Source: Candidatus Omnitrophota bacterium (lineage in GTDB: Bacteria > Omnitrophota > Gorgyraeia > Gygaellales > Profunditerraquicolaceae). From it: DNA of 13,097 nt. The notes under the pieces are model-generated. The model was not told where the DNA came from, did no database searches, and worked only from the letters and a program-made list of their open reading frames with translations. Positions 1-7,430 of this stretch are shown piece after piece. A program made the position numbers and the translations under genes. The stretch spans positions 1 through 13,097 of the forward strand of contig JACRHO010000039.1 in the NCBI GenBank assembly GCA_016212045.1, written 5' to 3'. The stretch's first letter is position 1. Every line of letters begins with the position of its first letter.

Positions 1-775
1 CTGCTGCCTCCGAAGCCGGATAAAATTCTTTATCCGGGTTATCTTTTTTCAGGCGATAGATTAGCCCGACCTCTGTGCCGACGATTATTTCCTGGGCCTT
101 GCTTTGGCTGGCAAACTGGCACATCTTACTGGTAGATAAAACAGCATCAGCCAAGGCCACCACTTCGGGAAGGCACTCTGGGTGCACCATGACCAGACTT
201 TGAGGATGGAATCCTTTTTCTCGCTTTATATCTTCAGGAAGAATCTTTACGTGCGTCGGACAATAACCATTCCAGGAAATCAGTTTCCGTCGAGTCTCTT
301 TAGAGACATAATCCGCCAGATATTTATCCGGCACAAAGATAATCTCTTTCTCACTTTTTAAGGCATTAACTACTGCCACGGCATTGGTTGAGGTGCAACA
401 TACATCTAACTCTGCCTTTACTTCCGCAGAAGTATTCACATAACCTACTGCTACTGCCTGGGGGTGCTTTTCTTTTAATTTCCTTAAGTCCTGCGCTGTA
501 ATCATATTTGCCATCGGACAACCGGAAAACACATCAGGCATAATTACTTTCTTTTCCGGGCAAAGAATAGATGCCGTCTCAGCCATAAAGTGCACCCCGC
601 AGAAAACAATCACTTCGGCGTCGGTCTTAGCGGCAATCCGGCTTAACTCTAAAGAATCACCCCGGTAATCGGCAATATCCTGCACCTCGGGAAGCTGATA
701 GTTATGCACCAGAATTACGGCATGGCGTTTTTTCTTTAACTCCTTTATTCTCTCTTCTATATCTTCTATCATCAT
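1..775 (-). CDS. nadA: Quinolinate synthase NadA, C-terminus cut by window edge
   Basis: Condenses iminoaspartate with dihydroxyacetone phosphate to quinolinate in de novo NAD synthesis, using a [4Fe-4S] cluster; cytosolic. About 258 residues are present, against roughly 300-350 for the family. Visible family signatures are HNYQ (24-27), the QDIADYRGDSLELS stretch (32-45), FCGVHFMAETA (58-68), SGCPMA (84-89), YVNTSAEVKA (112-121), PDKYLADYV (149-157), GYCPTH (170-175) and MVHPEC (196-201). C86 and C172 match by spacing the first two cluster ligands of characterised NadA proteins; the third is expected a residue or two past the left edge, after the PASEAA segment. The start is ATG at 775, chosen over a second ATG at 772 because an AGGT ribosome site lies 4 bases upstream. 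It begins 10 bases after mnmA and is probably co-transcribed with it. No nadB or nadC is seen in the window. Confidence 0.95.
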   Translation of the reverse strand, partial: MMIEDIEERIKELKKKRHAVILVHNYQLPEVQDIADYRGDSLELSRIAAKTDAEVIVFCGVHFMAETASILCPEKKVIMPDVFSGCPMANMITAQDLRKLKEKHPQAVAVGYVNTSAEVKAELDVCCTSTNAVAVVNALKSEKEIIFVPDKYLADYVSKETRRKLISWNGYCPTHVKILPEDIKREKGFHPQSLVMVHPECLPEVVALADAVLSTSKMCQFASQSKAQEIIVGTEVGLIYRLKKDNPDKEFYPASEAA

Positions 776-779
776 TTTA

Positions 780-783
780 ACCT
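780..783 (-). promoter_or_regulatory. Ribosome binding site of nadA
   Basis: On the minus strand AGGT is followed by TAAA and then ATG at 775, inside the 10-base gap after the mnmA stop codon. The AGG core lies 5 bases before the ATG. The site supports ATG at 775 as the start. Confidence 0.55.
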
Positions 784-785
784 AT

Positions 786-1859
786 TTACTGTCCCGCATC
801 GGAAAGGGTAATAATCCCGCCGCCTAAAACTTCATCTCCGTCATAAAATACCGCGGACTGGCCAGGAGTAATGGCAAACTGCGGCTCTTTAAACTGTACC
901 GTGATTTTATTTTTCCCGAGCATAACCTTAGCCCTGGCTTCTGGGTGATTATACCTTATTTTTACCTTCAGGACAACTTCCTTTTTTAAGGGCTGGAAAA
1001 TAAAATGTGGCTCTTTCACTAGAAATTCTGAAGCCAAGGTATCTTCTTTTCTGCCCACGATGATCATATTATTTCTGGCGTCTATCTTTGTGATATACAA
1101 AGGATACCCTTTAGCAATACCCAAACCTTCCCGCTGGCCAATAGTATAAAAAGCAATCCCCTGATGTTGCCCCAGGACATTTCCTTGCTTATCTACAATC
1201 GCTCCGGGCTTTATCTTCAGCCTCATTTGGGTCTTGAGAAACCCCCGGTAATCTTGGCCAGGCAAAAAACATATCTCTTGACTGCCTAATTTATCCGCCA
1301 CCGACAGGCCAAATTCTCTGGCCAATCCTCTTACTTCTTCTTTAGTATAATTACCTAAAGGAAAAAGTATGTGTTTAAGTTGCTTTTGATTTAAGCGATA
1401 AAGAAAATAGGATTGATCTTTTTTTCTATCTTTGGCTTTCTTTAATAAATATTTTTGATTTCTCTCTATGCGCGCATAATGCCCGGTCGCCAGGTACCCT
1501 GCGCCTAACCCTAAGGCCTTTTTTAGCAAGGCAGCAAATTTAATATACTGATTACACCTGACGCAAGGATTAGGCGTGCGGCCTCTAAGATACTCTTGGC
1601 AAAAATTCCTAATTACCCACTTTTCTAATTCCTGCTGCATATTCAAGACATAGTGCCGAATGCCTAATTTATGCGCCACTCCCCTGGCATCGTCTATTGC
1701 CTGCATCCCGCAGCAAATGGGTTTCCTTTTGGCCGGCTCCGAGAGATTGAAACACATGGTGATACCGATAACCTCATAGCCCTCTTTTTTGAGCAGGGCC
1801 GCGGCAACCGAAGAATCCACTCCTCCGCTCATCGCCACAACCACGCGTTTTTTCATCAT
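786..1859 (-). CDS. mnmA: tRNA-specific 2-thiouridylase MnmA
   Basis: Makes the 2-thio group of uridine at the wobble position of Lys, Glu and Gln tRNAs, using ATP to adenylate U34 and a persulfide delivered from a cysteine desulfurase. The 357 residues fit the family. Seen, numbered from the ATG at 1859: PP-loop MSGGVDSS (10-17); TPNPCVRCN, whose first Cys (C99) corresponds to the catalytic nucleophile; ATGHYARI; DQSYFLYRL; SQEICFLPGQDY with C197, the persulfide-carrying Cys; and TIGQREGLGIA in the central domain, followed by the C-terminal beta-barrel with TPGQSAVFYDGD. ATG codons at 1859 and 1856 are equally possible; an in-frame TTG at 1877 would overlap bioA and adds six residues that do not fit the family. 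It starts 4 bases after bioA, so it is the seventh gene of the bio operon. The nifS gene in the upstream operon is a plausible sulfur source. Confidence 0.96.
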   Translation of the reverse strand: MMKKRVVVAMSGGVDSSVAAALLKKEGYEVIGITMCFNLSEPAKRKPICCGMQAIDDARGVAHKLGIRHYVLNMQQELEKWVIRNFCQEYLRGRTPNPCVRCNQYIKFAALLKKALGLGAGYLATGHYARIERNQKYLLKKAKDRKKDQSYFLYRLNQKQLKHILFPLGNYTKEEVRGLAREFGLSVADKLGSQEICFLPGQDYRGFLKTQMRLKIKPGAIVDKQGNVLGQHQGIAFYTIGQREGLGIAKGYPLYITKIDARNNMIIVGRKEDTLASEFLVKEPHFIFQPLKKEVVLKVKIRYNHPEARAKVMLGKNKITVQFKEPQFAITPGQSAVFYDGDEVLGGGIITLSDAGQ

Positions 1860-1863
1860 AGGT

Positions 1864-3207
1864 TCACAAGGATTCAATTACCTGGTATGTTTTATCTAAG
1901 ATATCTTCAAGTTCATTTCTCTTTGTGCAAAGGGGCAGCCATAAATAAACCACATTACCCAAAGGCCTTAAGATAAGATTCCTCTTTAGGCCTCTTTTGT
2001 AAACTTCTAATCCTATTCTTTCTTTAAAATCAAAACCCCTTTTTGTCTTTTTATCTTTGACTAATTCCAGCGCGCCAATTAGCCCGAGCTGCCTTACATC
2101 TCCTACCAGGGGAAGACCTCTAAATCTCTCCAACCCGCGATGGAATAAGGGTATAGTATCCTTTATTTTAAATAATGTTTTTTCCTCCTCAAATATTTCT
2201 AGGCTGGCTAAAGCAGCAGAGCAACAGAGAGGATTCCCGGTATAGGTATGACCGTGATAAAAGGTTTTGTTCTCCTGGTAATCTGCAGAGAATGTTTTAT
2301 AAACCTTATCCGTGGTTAAGGTTATACCTAAAGGAAGATAGCCGGCAGTAACCCCCTTTGAAAGACACATAAAATCTGGTTCAATGCCATTTACATACTC
2401 GCAGGCAAACATTTTGCCGGTGCGGCCGAAACCCGTAGCCACCTCATCCAATATCAAATGGACGTGATATTCCTTGGCTAAGGCCGCTGCTTTTTTTAAA
2501 TATTCTTGAGGGTAGACAATCATTCCTGCGGCAGCCATAAGCAAAGGTTCTAAAATAATGGCTGTTATTTCTGGCGCTTTCTCTTTTAAGAGAGACTCCA
2601 TTGGCTTGATGCACTCAGTAAGACAATTGCCTTGAGATTTATTGACTGGGCAGCGATAACAGTATGGAGAAGGAATTTTAAAGGACGAAAAAAATAACGA
2701 AGAGAATCTCTTATTAAAGAGGTCTATACCGCTGACACTCATCGTGCCAATAGTATCACCGTGATAGCCGCGGTCCAAGGAAATAAATTTCTTCTTCTTT
2801 TTCTCCCCTAAGTTTTTCCGGTATTGAAAAGACATCTTGAGCGCTATTTCTACTGCCGTTGAACCATTATCGGAAAAAAATACTTTAGTTAAATTTTTGG
2901 GCGCAATAGAAATAAGTCTCTCAGCCAGGCAAATGGCTGACCGATGCGTAAAACCAGCTAATAATACATGTTCCAGGGAATTTAACTGTTTCTTAATTGC
3001 CTTTTTAATTTTAGGGTGATTATGGCCATGGACATTGCACCACCAGCTGGAGATAGTATCATAGTAAAAGTTGCCCTGTTCATCATAAAGCTTAATCCCT
3101 TCTGCCCGCTCTATCAAAATAGGGGGGAACTTTTTGGCCTCCTTCATTTGTGTATAAGGATGCCAGATAAATTCCAAATCCTTCTTCAGCCATTTATCTA
3201 TCTGCAT
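1864..3207 (-). CDS. bioA: Adenosylmethionine-8-amino-7-oxononanoate aminotransferase (DAPA synthase)
   Basis: Third step of biotin ring assembly: transfers an amino group to 7-keto-8-aminopelargonate (KAPA) to give 7,8-diaminopelargonate, with PLP. In most BioA proteins the donor is S-adenosylmethionine; a lysine-using variant exists and I cannot tell which this is. The 447 residues are a normal length. Seen: WHPYTQM (15-21); SSWWCNVHGHNHP (53-65), the BioA substrate signature; FFSDNGSTAVE (110-120); DRGYHGDTIG (145-154); DEVATGFGRTG (254-264) with the PLP-nitrogen Asp254; and SKGVTAGYLPLG with Lys284 as the Schiff-base lysine. A Cys group (C183, C186, C195, C199) lies in a surface segment, as in many homologues. 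It overlaps the end of bioD by 10 bases; GAAAGG four bases before the ATG serves as ribosome site. Confidence 0.96.
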   Translation of the reverse strand: MQIDKWLKKDLEFIWHPYTQMKEAKKFPPILIERAEGIKLYDEQGNFYYDTISSWWCNVHGHNHPKIKKAIKKQLNSLEHVLLAGFTHRSAICLAERLISIAPKNLTKVFFSDNGSTAVEIALKMSFQYRKNLGEKKKKKFISLDRGYHGDTIGTMSVSGIDLFNKRFSSLFFSSFKIPSPYCYRCPVNKSQGNCLTECIKPMESLLKEKAPEITAIILEPLLMAAAGMIVYPQEYLKKAAALAKEYHVHLILDEVATGFGRTGKMFACEYVNGIEPDFMCLSKGVTAGYLPLGITLTTDKVYKTFSADYQENKTFYHGHTYTGNPLCCSAALASLEIFEEEKTLFKIKDTIPLFHRGLERFRGLPLVGDVRQLGLIGALELVKDKKTKRGFDFKERIGLEVYKRGLKRNLILRPLGNVVYLWLPLCTKRNELEDILDKTYQVIESL

Positions 3208-3893
3208 AGCGCCTTTCGTATCTTCTCTCCCATCGGGATAAATTTCTCATATAACTTGTCATATCCATCTACCCAGGGCAGGCTGCCGAATATCTGCTGG
3301 TTAGTCAATGTCCTGACAATCAGGGGATTATCCTTTAAGATTTGTTTAGTTTGTTTCTTCAGGTTATTAAATACTATGCCTAAGACCCTAATATTTCTAG
3401 AAGCCAAGGCCTCAATAGTTAATAACGTATGGTTGATTGCGCCCAATTTGTTTTGCGCTACCAGCAATACAGATAAATCAAGCTCCTTGACGATATCTAT
3501 GATCAAACTTTTTTTACTATAAGGAACCAGCGCCCCGCCTATTCCCTCTACAATTACAAAATCAAATTTACTAGATAAGAATTTAAAACTGCTGATAATT
3601 TTATGGGGGGTAATTTTTCTCTTCTCAATCCTGCTGGCTAAGTGAGGGGAACTGGCTAATTTGAATGTATAAGGAGAAACTAAATCAAGATAATCCCTGA
3701 TATCATTTTTATTGCGCTGCATAATTTTAAGGTGCAACTTTACATCTGGCGATAAAGTACTGGTTGAACCAGTCTGTATCCATTTCTGGGTTATCACATT
3801 ATATCCTTTTTCTAATAAATATCTTGCGAGCAGGCCCGTAACTATAGTTTTTCCTACTCCTGTATCTGTTCCGGTAATAAATATCCCGTTCAT
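3198..3893 (-). CDS. bioD: Dethiobiotin synthetase
   Basis: Closes the ureido ring: carboxylates 7,8-diaminopelargonate with CO2 and ATP to dethiobiotin. 231 residues, usual length. Seen: P-loop GTDTGVGKT (8-16), substrate-lysine segment QKWIQTGS (36-43, Lys37), SPYTFKLASSPHLAS (73-87), VEGIGGALVPY (115-125) with Glu116, and KLGAINHTLLT in the nucleotide half. The common motif reads KPVQTG; here the Pro is Trp, a conservative place to note variation but the lysine and Thr-Gly are kept. Its ATG shares one base with the bioC stop (TGATG), a layout typical of translational coupling, and its end overlaps bioA by 10 bases. Confidence 0.95.
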   Translation of the reverse strand: MNGIFITGTDTGVGKTIVTGLLARYLLEKGYNVITQKWIQTGSTSTLSPDVKLHLKIMQRNKNDIRDYLDLVSPYTFKLASSPHLASRIEKRKITPHKIISSFKFLSSKFDFVIVEGIGGALVPYSKKSLIIDIVKELDLSVLLVAQNKLGAINHTLLTIEALASRNIRVLGIVFNNLKKQTKQILKDNPLIVRTLTNQQIFGSLPWVDGYDKLYEKFIPMGEKIRKALCR

Positions 3894-4654
3894 CAGACTG
3901 AAACTTGGCAGAAGAAAATCTGAGAGGTCGCCCTTACCTCTTTAAATCTGTTTAGATAAACCTCTTCCAATTTTTTAAAATGGCGGTGATCAAAAAGAAT
4001 TTTGCTACCCAGGCCATTCCCCCTTACGCCTGTATATTTTATTTTCCTCAATAAATCCCTCAGGCCGTCATAGCGCTCTTGATAACTTATTTCTTTTATC
4101 TTAGTTTTTTTAAAATTATTCTGCAGTAGTTTCTTTATTTTATCCTTGACCAGAAAGCTATCTGCTACAATATCTTTATTTGGAAAGAGGCATTTTAAGG
4201 ATGCATTCAATTCCCAAAATGTATGGGACCCAAAGATAGAAAAAGAAATTATGCCTTGTTTTTTAAGCAGGCCTCTATACATTAGTAAGGCCTTTTCTAA
4301 ATCCGCAAACCACTGGAAACAGGCGTTAGAAGTAATTAAGCCGAAATTTTCTTTTAAATTTAGTTTTTCTGCATCGGCTATAATAAATTCTATATCGCTG
4401 CCATTAAATTTCTCCCTGGCAACCTCAATCATTCTGCTAGATATATCTACGGCCTTAATCTTTGCCACTTTAAATCTTCCCCTGAGCAAAAGGGTGTAAT
4501 TCCCTGTGCCGCATCCTATCTCTAAGATATTGTCAAAATTATTTTCTTTTATCTGCCCTAAAAGTTCTAAAGCGGATTTTTTTTGTATATCCGCATACTT
4601 ATCATAAAGATGGGCGTGCCTGGAAAAATTTCTGATGATGGTTTCTTTATCCAT
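3893..4654 (-). CDS. bioC: Malonyl-ACP O-methyltransferase BioC
   Basis: Starts pimelate synthesis by methylating the free carboxyl of malonyl-ACP (or -CoA) with S-adenosylmethionine, so that fatty-acid synthase accepts it as a primer. 253 residues, close to E. coli BioC. Seen: N-terminal FSRHAHLYDKYADIQKKSA (10-28), a BioC hallmark; SAM-binding motif I LEIGCGTGNY (44-53); acidic end of strand 2 at VDIS (69-72); SNACFQWFADLEKAL (109-123), the BioC form of motif IV; and GIISFSIFGSHTFWEL (134-149). The C-terminal third is lysine-rich and less conserved. It overlaps the end of bioH by 8 bases and no clear ribosome site precedes it, so translation probably depends on coupling. The neighbouring bioH supplies the matching esterase. 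Confidence 0.92.
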   Translation of the reverse strand: MDKETIIRNFSRHAHLYDKYADIQKKSALELLGQIKENNFDNILEIGCGTGNYTLLLRGRFKVAKIKAVDISSRMIEVAREKFNGSDIEFIIADAEKLNLKENFGLITSNACFQWFADLEKALLMYRGLLKKQGIISFSIFGSHTFWELNASLKCLFPNKDIVADSFLVKDKIKKLLQNNFKKTKIKEISYQERYDGLRDLLRKIKYTGVRGNGLGSKILFDHRHFKKLEEVYLNRFKEVRATSQIFFCQVSV

Positions 4655-5348
4655 GATAAAATTTGTCTTTAAACTTATGATTTAAAAATAAAATATGTCC
4701 GAGGCCATCGGCGCAGATAAATTCGCTTTTGGCCAGCCCAGATTTAATCTGCCGGACTTCATTAATCGGAGCAATTCTGTCTTCCTTGCCATGAAAAAAA
4801 GTTATTCTTTTTATCCTTGATAAAGATTCGGGATTAATCTTGGCCCGAGTCAAATAATCTAACCCAGACAAAAGTTCTTCGCTAGGCATCTGATTAAGAT
4901 AAACTTTCAGTAAATGTTTTCTAAACCAGTTCAGCCCCTCTTTATCTTCAGAAGAAAAACAATCCAGATAAAATTTATAAAGATAGGCTTTTTTGTTCTG
5001 TTTAATTTTTAGTTCTATCTCTTTTAAGGCCTTGCGCTTAAAACTTCTGCGGACGCTCAACAAAATAAGCTGCCCTATCCTATCAGGATACTCTGAGGCA
5101 AAATCGCAAGCCAGGAATCCTCCCATTGACCAGCCAAAGAGTGAAACCTTTTTTATAGATTTTTTATTTAAAAAATTAATTAGATTTTTCTTAAAATAAA
5201 AAGGGCAAAACTTAATCGGCATCAAATAATTAAATTTTAAGTCTAAGGCGGCAAAAATCCTAAAGTCAGTTGCCCACCCCGGTATCAAAACCAGGGTTTT
5301 CTTAAAACCTCTATTGATTAATTTAAACTTTGATCTTAAGGATATCAT
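4647..5348 (-). CDS. bioH: Pimeloyl-ACP methyl ester carboxylesterase, BioH-like alpha/beta hydrolase
   Basis: Predicted to remove the methyl ester from pimeloyl-ACP methyl ester, ending chain extension and freeing pimeloyl-ACP for BioF. 233 residues, a little shorter than E. coli BioH (256). Seen: oxyanion-side segment LIPGWATD (21-28), nucleophile elbow GWSMGG (72-77, Ser74), HGKEDRIAP (186-194, Asp190) and GLGHILFL (215-222, His218), giving an intact Ser-Asp-His triad in canonical order. The fold alone would allow other esterases; the assignment rests on its place between bioF and bioC and on the GWSMGG elbow that resembles BioH. The start ATG at 5348 lies 26 bases inside bioF and has no Shine-Dalgarno site (the bases before it even read CCTCCT), so translation likely relies on ribosomes ending bioF. 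Hand counts of a 120-base stretch here (4921-5040) give about 32% G+C, low for the window. Confidence 0.85.
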   Translation of the reverse strand: MISLRSKFKLINRGFKKTLVLIPGWATDFRIFAALDLKFNYLMPIKFCPFYFKKNLINFLNKKSIKKVSLFGWSMGGFLACDFASEYPDRIGQLILLSVRRSFKRKALKEIELKIKQNKKAYLYKFYLDCFSSEDKEGLNWFRKHLLKVYLNQMPSEELLSGLDYLTRAKINPESLSRIKRITFFHGKEDRIAPINEVRQIKSGLAKSEFICADGLGHILFLNHKFKDKFYHG

Positions 5349-6474
5349 CGAGGAGGTTTTTTAAAATTTCTTTACTGTGATAATAAGTTAAGGAAAACCT
5401 TAGGCGCGCCTGGCCTTTGGGAACCGTTGGCGGCCTTACAGGTAAAACCCAATAACCTTTTTCCTGAAGTTTCCTGGCGAACTCTAAAGCCTTAAAATTA
5501 TCTCCGATAACCAAAGGAATTATCTGGGATTGCCCTTTTATTGCAAAACCTTTTGTCTCTAAATTCTCTCGAAAATATTCTGCAGATTCTAAAAGATTTT
5601 TTCTGCGGAATGGCTCATCTTTGATTAAGTCTAGGGCTGCTAAATTTCCGGCGATGATCGCCGGAGGCAGGGCTGTTGAATAGATAAAACTTCTGCAGGT
5701 ATTAATTAAATATTCAACCGACTTTTTTGAAGAGGCCAGGTAGGCGCCAAAACCACCTAATGCCTTGCTAAAAGTTCCCATGATAAAATCTACCCTTGCC
5801 TCCAGATGCTCTTCTTCAACTATACCGCTGCCACCCCTGCCAAAGACGCCTGTGGCATGGGCCTCATCAACCATCATCCAGCAATCATATTTTTCTTTGA
5901 GATAAACCAGCTCTTTTAGTTGCGGCCTATCCCCATCCATACTAAAGATGGTTTCCGTAATAATCAGGGGTTTGTCGAACTTGCCTCTTTCTTTTTTAAG
6001 AAGTTGCGCGAGGTGGCCGGCATCATTGTGCCGATAACGGAAGAGTCTGGCTCCAGAGAGAAGAATGCCGTCGATTATACTGGCGTGATTCATGCGGTCG
6101 GAAAATACGCAATCCCTTTTGCCCAAGAGAGAACTCAATATGCCAATATTTGCCTGATAACCAGAATTAAAAACTAAGGCTGCTTCTTTATGTTTAAAAC
6201 CAGCGACCTTTTCTTCTAATAGATGATGCAACTGATAGTCGCCGCTCATTAACCGTGAAGCCGAGCTGGAGGTGCCAAATTTATCCAGTGCCTTTTTGCT
6301 TTCTGCGATAAGCCGGGGGTGGCCTGCCAGCCCTAAGTAATCATTAGAAGAAAAATCAACATATTCCCTATTACCCAAAATTATCCTCTCCCTATTCCTA
6401 TACAAGAGGGGTATCAAGGTTCTTAATAGCCCCTGCCTGGACCTTTCCTCTAAAAATTCTTCTATTGTTGCCAT
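5323..6474 (-). CDS. bioF: 8-amino-7-oxononanoate synthase (KAPA synthase)
   Basis: PLP enzyme that condenses pimeloyl-ACP (or -CoA) with L-alanine, losing CO2, to form KAPA. 383 residues, typical of the alpha-oxoamine synthase family. Seen: FSSNDYLGLAGHP (41-53), SRLMSGDYQLHHLLE (73-87), FNSGYQANIG (102-111), DRMNHASIIDG (126-136) with the ring-stacking His130, ETIFSMDGD (174-182), DEAHATGVFGRGGSG (203-217) with Asp203 and His206, and GTFSKALGGFGAY (233-245) with Lys237 as Schiff-base lysine. Other family members (Kbl, HemA, Spt) share these motifs; the bioB and bioH neighbours fix the role. Its ATG lies 13 bases inside the end of bioB. Confidence 0.95.
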   Translation of the reverse strand: MATIEEFLEERSRQGLLRTLIPLLYRNRERIILGNREYVDFSSNDYLGLAGHPRLIAESKKALDKFGTSSSASRLMSGDYQLHHLLEEKVAGFKHKEAALVFNSGYQANIGILSSLLGKRDCVFSDRMNHASIIDGILLSGARLFRYRHNDAGHLAQLLKKERGKFDKPLIITETIFSMDGDRPQLKELVYLKEKYDCWMMVDEAHATGVFGRGGSGIVEEEHLEARVDFIMGTFSKALGGFGAYLASSKKSVEYLINTCRSFIYSTALPPAIIAGNLAALDLIKDEPFRRKNLLESAEYFRENLETKGFAIKGQSQIIPLVIGDNFKALEFARKLQEKGYWVLPVRPPTVPKGQARLRFSLTYYHSKEILKNLLDDILKIKV

Positions 6475-7379
6475 AATTGCTTTATCTCTTTAACCAGTTC
6501 CCGGTCTTCTGTTACCTCTCTACCCTTAAGAGTGAGGTATCCGCCGATGAGCATACCATTGGCACCGGCCATAAATGCCAAGGCCTGGAAATCCTTTAAT
6601 ATAGACTCCCTGCCCGCCGCTACTTTGATAATCTTGTCTTTCAATATTATTCTAAATAAAGCGATGGTCATGATTGCTTCTTGACAGGAAAGCAAAGGAT
6701 ATCTTTCTAAGGGCGTATTTTTAATGGGTACTAATATATTCAGCGGCACAGACTCTACATCCAATCCTTTTAGAATCAATGCCATCTCGACTCTATCTTT
6801 TAAACTTTCCCCCATCCCAATTATGCCACCACTGCAAACCTCAAGGCCAACTTCTTTTGCTAACCTAATCGTATCTATCCTCTCCTGAAAAGTATGCGTC
6901 GTTACAATCTTAGGAAAATAGCCGGGGGAGGTTTCAATATTATGGTGATAACGGCTCAAGCCCGCTGCTTTCAATAAAGAAAACCCTCTTTCATCCATTC
7001 TTCCCAGAGAAGCGCACATCTTAATTCCAACCTTACTTGTTATCTCCCAGATGGCATCGGCGATAATCCCCAACTCCTCTTTTGAAAGGGTATTGCCGCT
7101 AGTAACAATATCAAATCTCTCGGCGCCTATATCTTTTGCCTGCCTAGCTGCTTCTATCATCTGGATTTTCTTCTTCAGGGGATAAGTGGCTATGCCGGTG
7201 GGGTGGCGGCTGGCTTGGGCGCAGAATTTACAATCCTGACTACAGAACCCTGACTTTGCGTTCATTATGGTACATAATTCCAAACTGAAGCCCATGAATT
7301 CCTGCCTGGTCTTATTAGCAAGAAAAATCAAATCTGCCAAAGGTAATTCTATAAGTGAGTCTATTTGCTTCTGATCCAT
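6462..7379 (-). CDS. bioB: Biotin synthase, radical SAM; unusual auxiliary-cluster ligands
   Basis: Inserts sulfur into dethiobiotin to form biotin by radical SAM chemistry. 305 residues, at the short end of the family. Seen: radical SAM CSQDCKFC (C46, C50, C53); CASLGRM with C122; EVCSGGIIGMGES with C182; NILVPIKNTPL (214-224); and AAGRESI with Arg257. By motif position C122, C182 and R257 correspond to E. coli C128, C188 and R260 of the sacrificial [2Fe-2S] cluster, but the place of C97 holds Asp90 (ERFDIVTSG). An additional Cys, C36 in LELCTIMNAKSG, precedes the radical SAM motif. This pattern resembles the BioB type of strict anaerobes that carries an auxiliary [4Fe-5S] cluster; that match is from memory and is an inference. 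First gene of the bio operon, under a BirA-type operator, with a short leader and no clear ribosome site. Confidence 0.95.
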   Translation of the reverse strand: MDQKQIDSLIELPLADLIFLANKTRQEFMGFSLELCTIMNAKSGFCSQDCKFCAQASRHPTGIATYPLKKKIQMIEAARQAKDIGAERFDIVTSGNTLSKEELGIIADAIWEITSKVGIKMCASLGRMDERGFSLLKAAGLSRYHHNIETSPGYFPKIVTTHTFQERIDTIRLAKEVGLEVCSGGIIGMGESLKDRVEMALILKGLDVESVPLNILVPIKNTPLERYPLLSCQEAIMTIALFRIILKDKIIKVAAGRESILKDFQALAFMAGANGMLIGGYLTLKGREVTEDRELVKEIKQLWQQ

Positions 7380-7382
7380 ATT

Positions 7383-7420
7383 AATAAAAAATCCCGATAC
7401 CCATTATATAAAGTATCAGG
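7383..7420 (-). terminator. Intrinsic terminator after birA
   Basis: On the minus strand CCTGATAC (7420-7413) pairs with GTATCGGG (7400-7393) in an 8-bp stem with one T-G wobble and a 12-base loop, followed by A and six T (7391-7386). It lies 35 bases after the birA stop and should end transcripts of the cysK-to-birA operon. The stem is modest in strength, so some readthrough into bioB is possible. Confidence 0.6.
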
Positions 7421-7430
7421 ATACTGTCAA
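7403..7430 (-). promoter_or_regulatory. Sigma-70 promoter of the bio operon
   Basis: Minus strand TTGACA (7430-7425) and TATAAT (7408-7403) both match the consensus fully and are 16 bases apart. Transcription should start near 7397, leaving a leader of about 18 bases before the bioB ATG. The -35 box lies inside the left half of the BirA-type operator, so repressor binding would block polymerase. Confidence 0.8.

Noticed and set aside
1..775. NadA seeming to lack its third cluster cysteine and its C-terminus
   Set aside because: The window ends just where that segment is expected (after PASEAA), so this is an edge effect and not a truncation.
1860..1877. TTG start of mnmA, six codons upstream
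   Set aside because: It overlaps bioA, its AGG is too close, and MnmA proteins typically begin right before the KKRVVVAMSGG segment.
1671..1976. Open frame on the plus strand across the start of mnmA
   Set aside because: Antisense to two well-supported genes, with no recognisable domain. The same holds for the other plus-strand frames (for example 3016-3522, 4146-4499, 11857-12258) and for the minus-strand frame 9004-9195 inside nifS.
4647..5348. Alpha/beta hydrolase read as BioG instead of BioH
   Set aside because: The GWSMGG elbow and the Asp and His motifs look closer to BioH, although the two roles are the same and the distinction is not firm.
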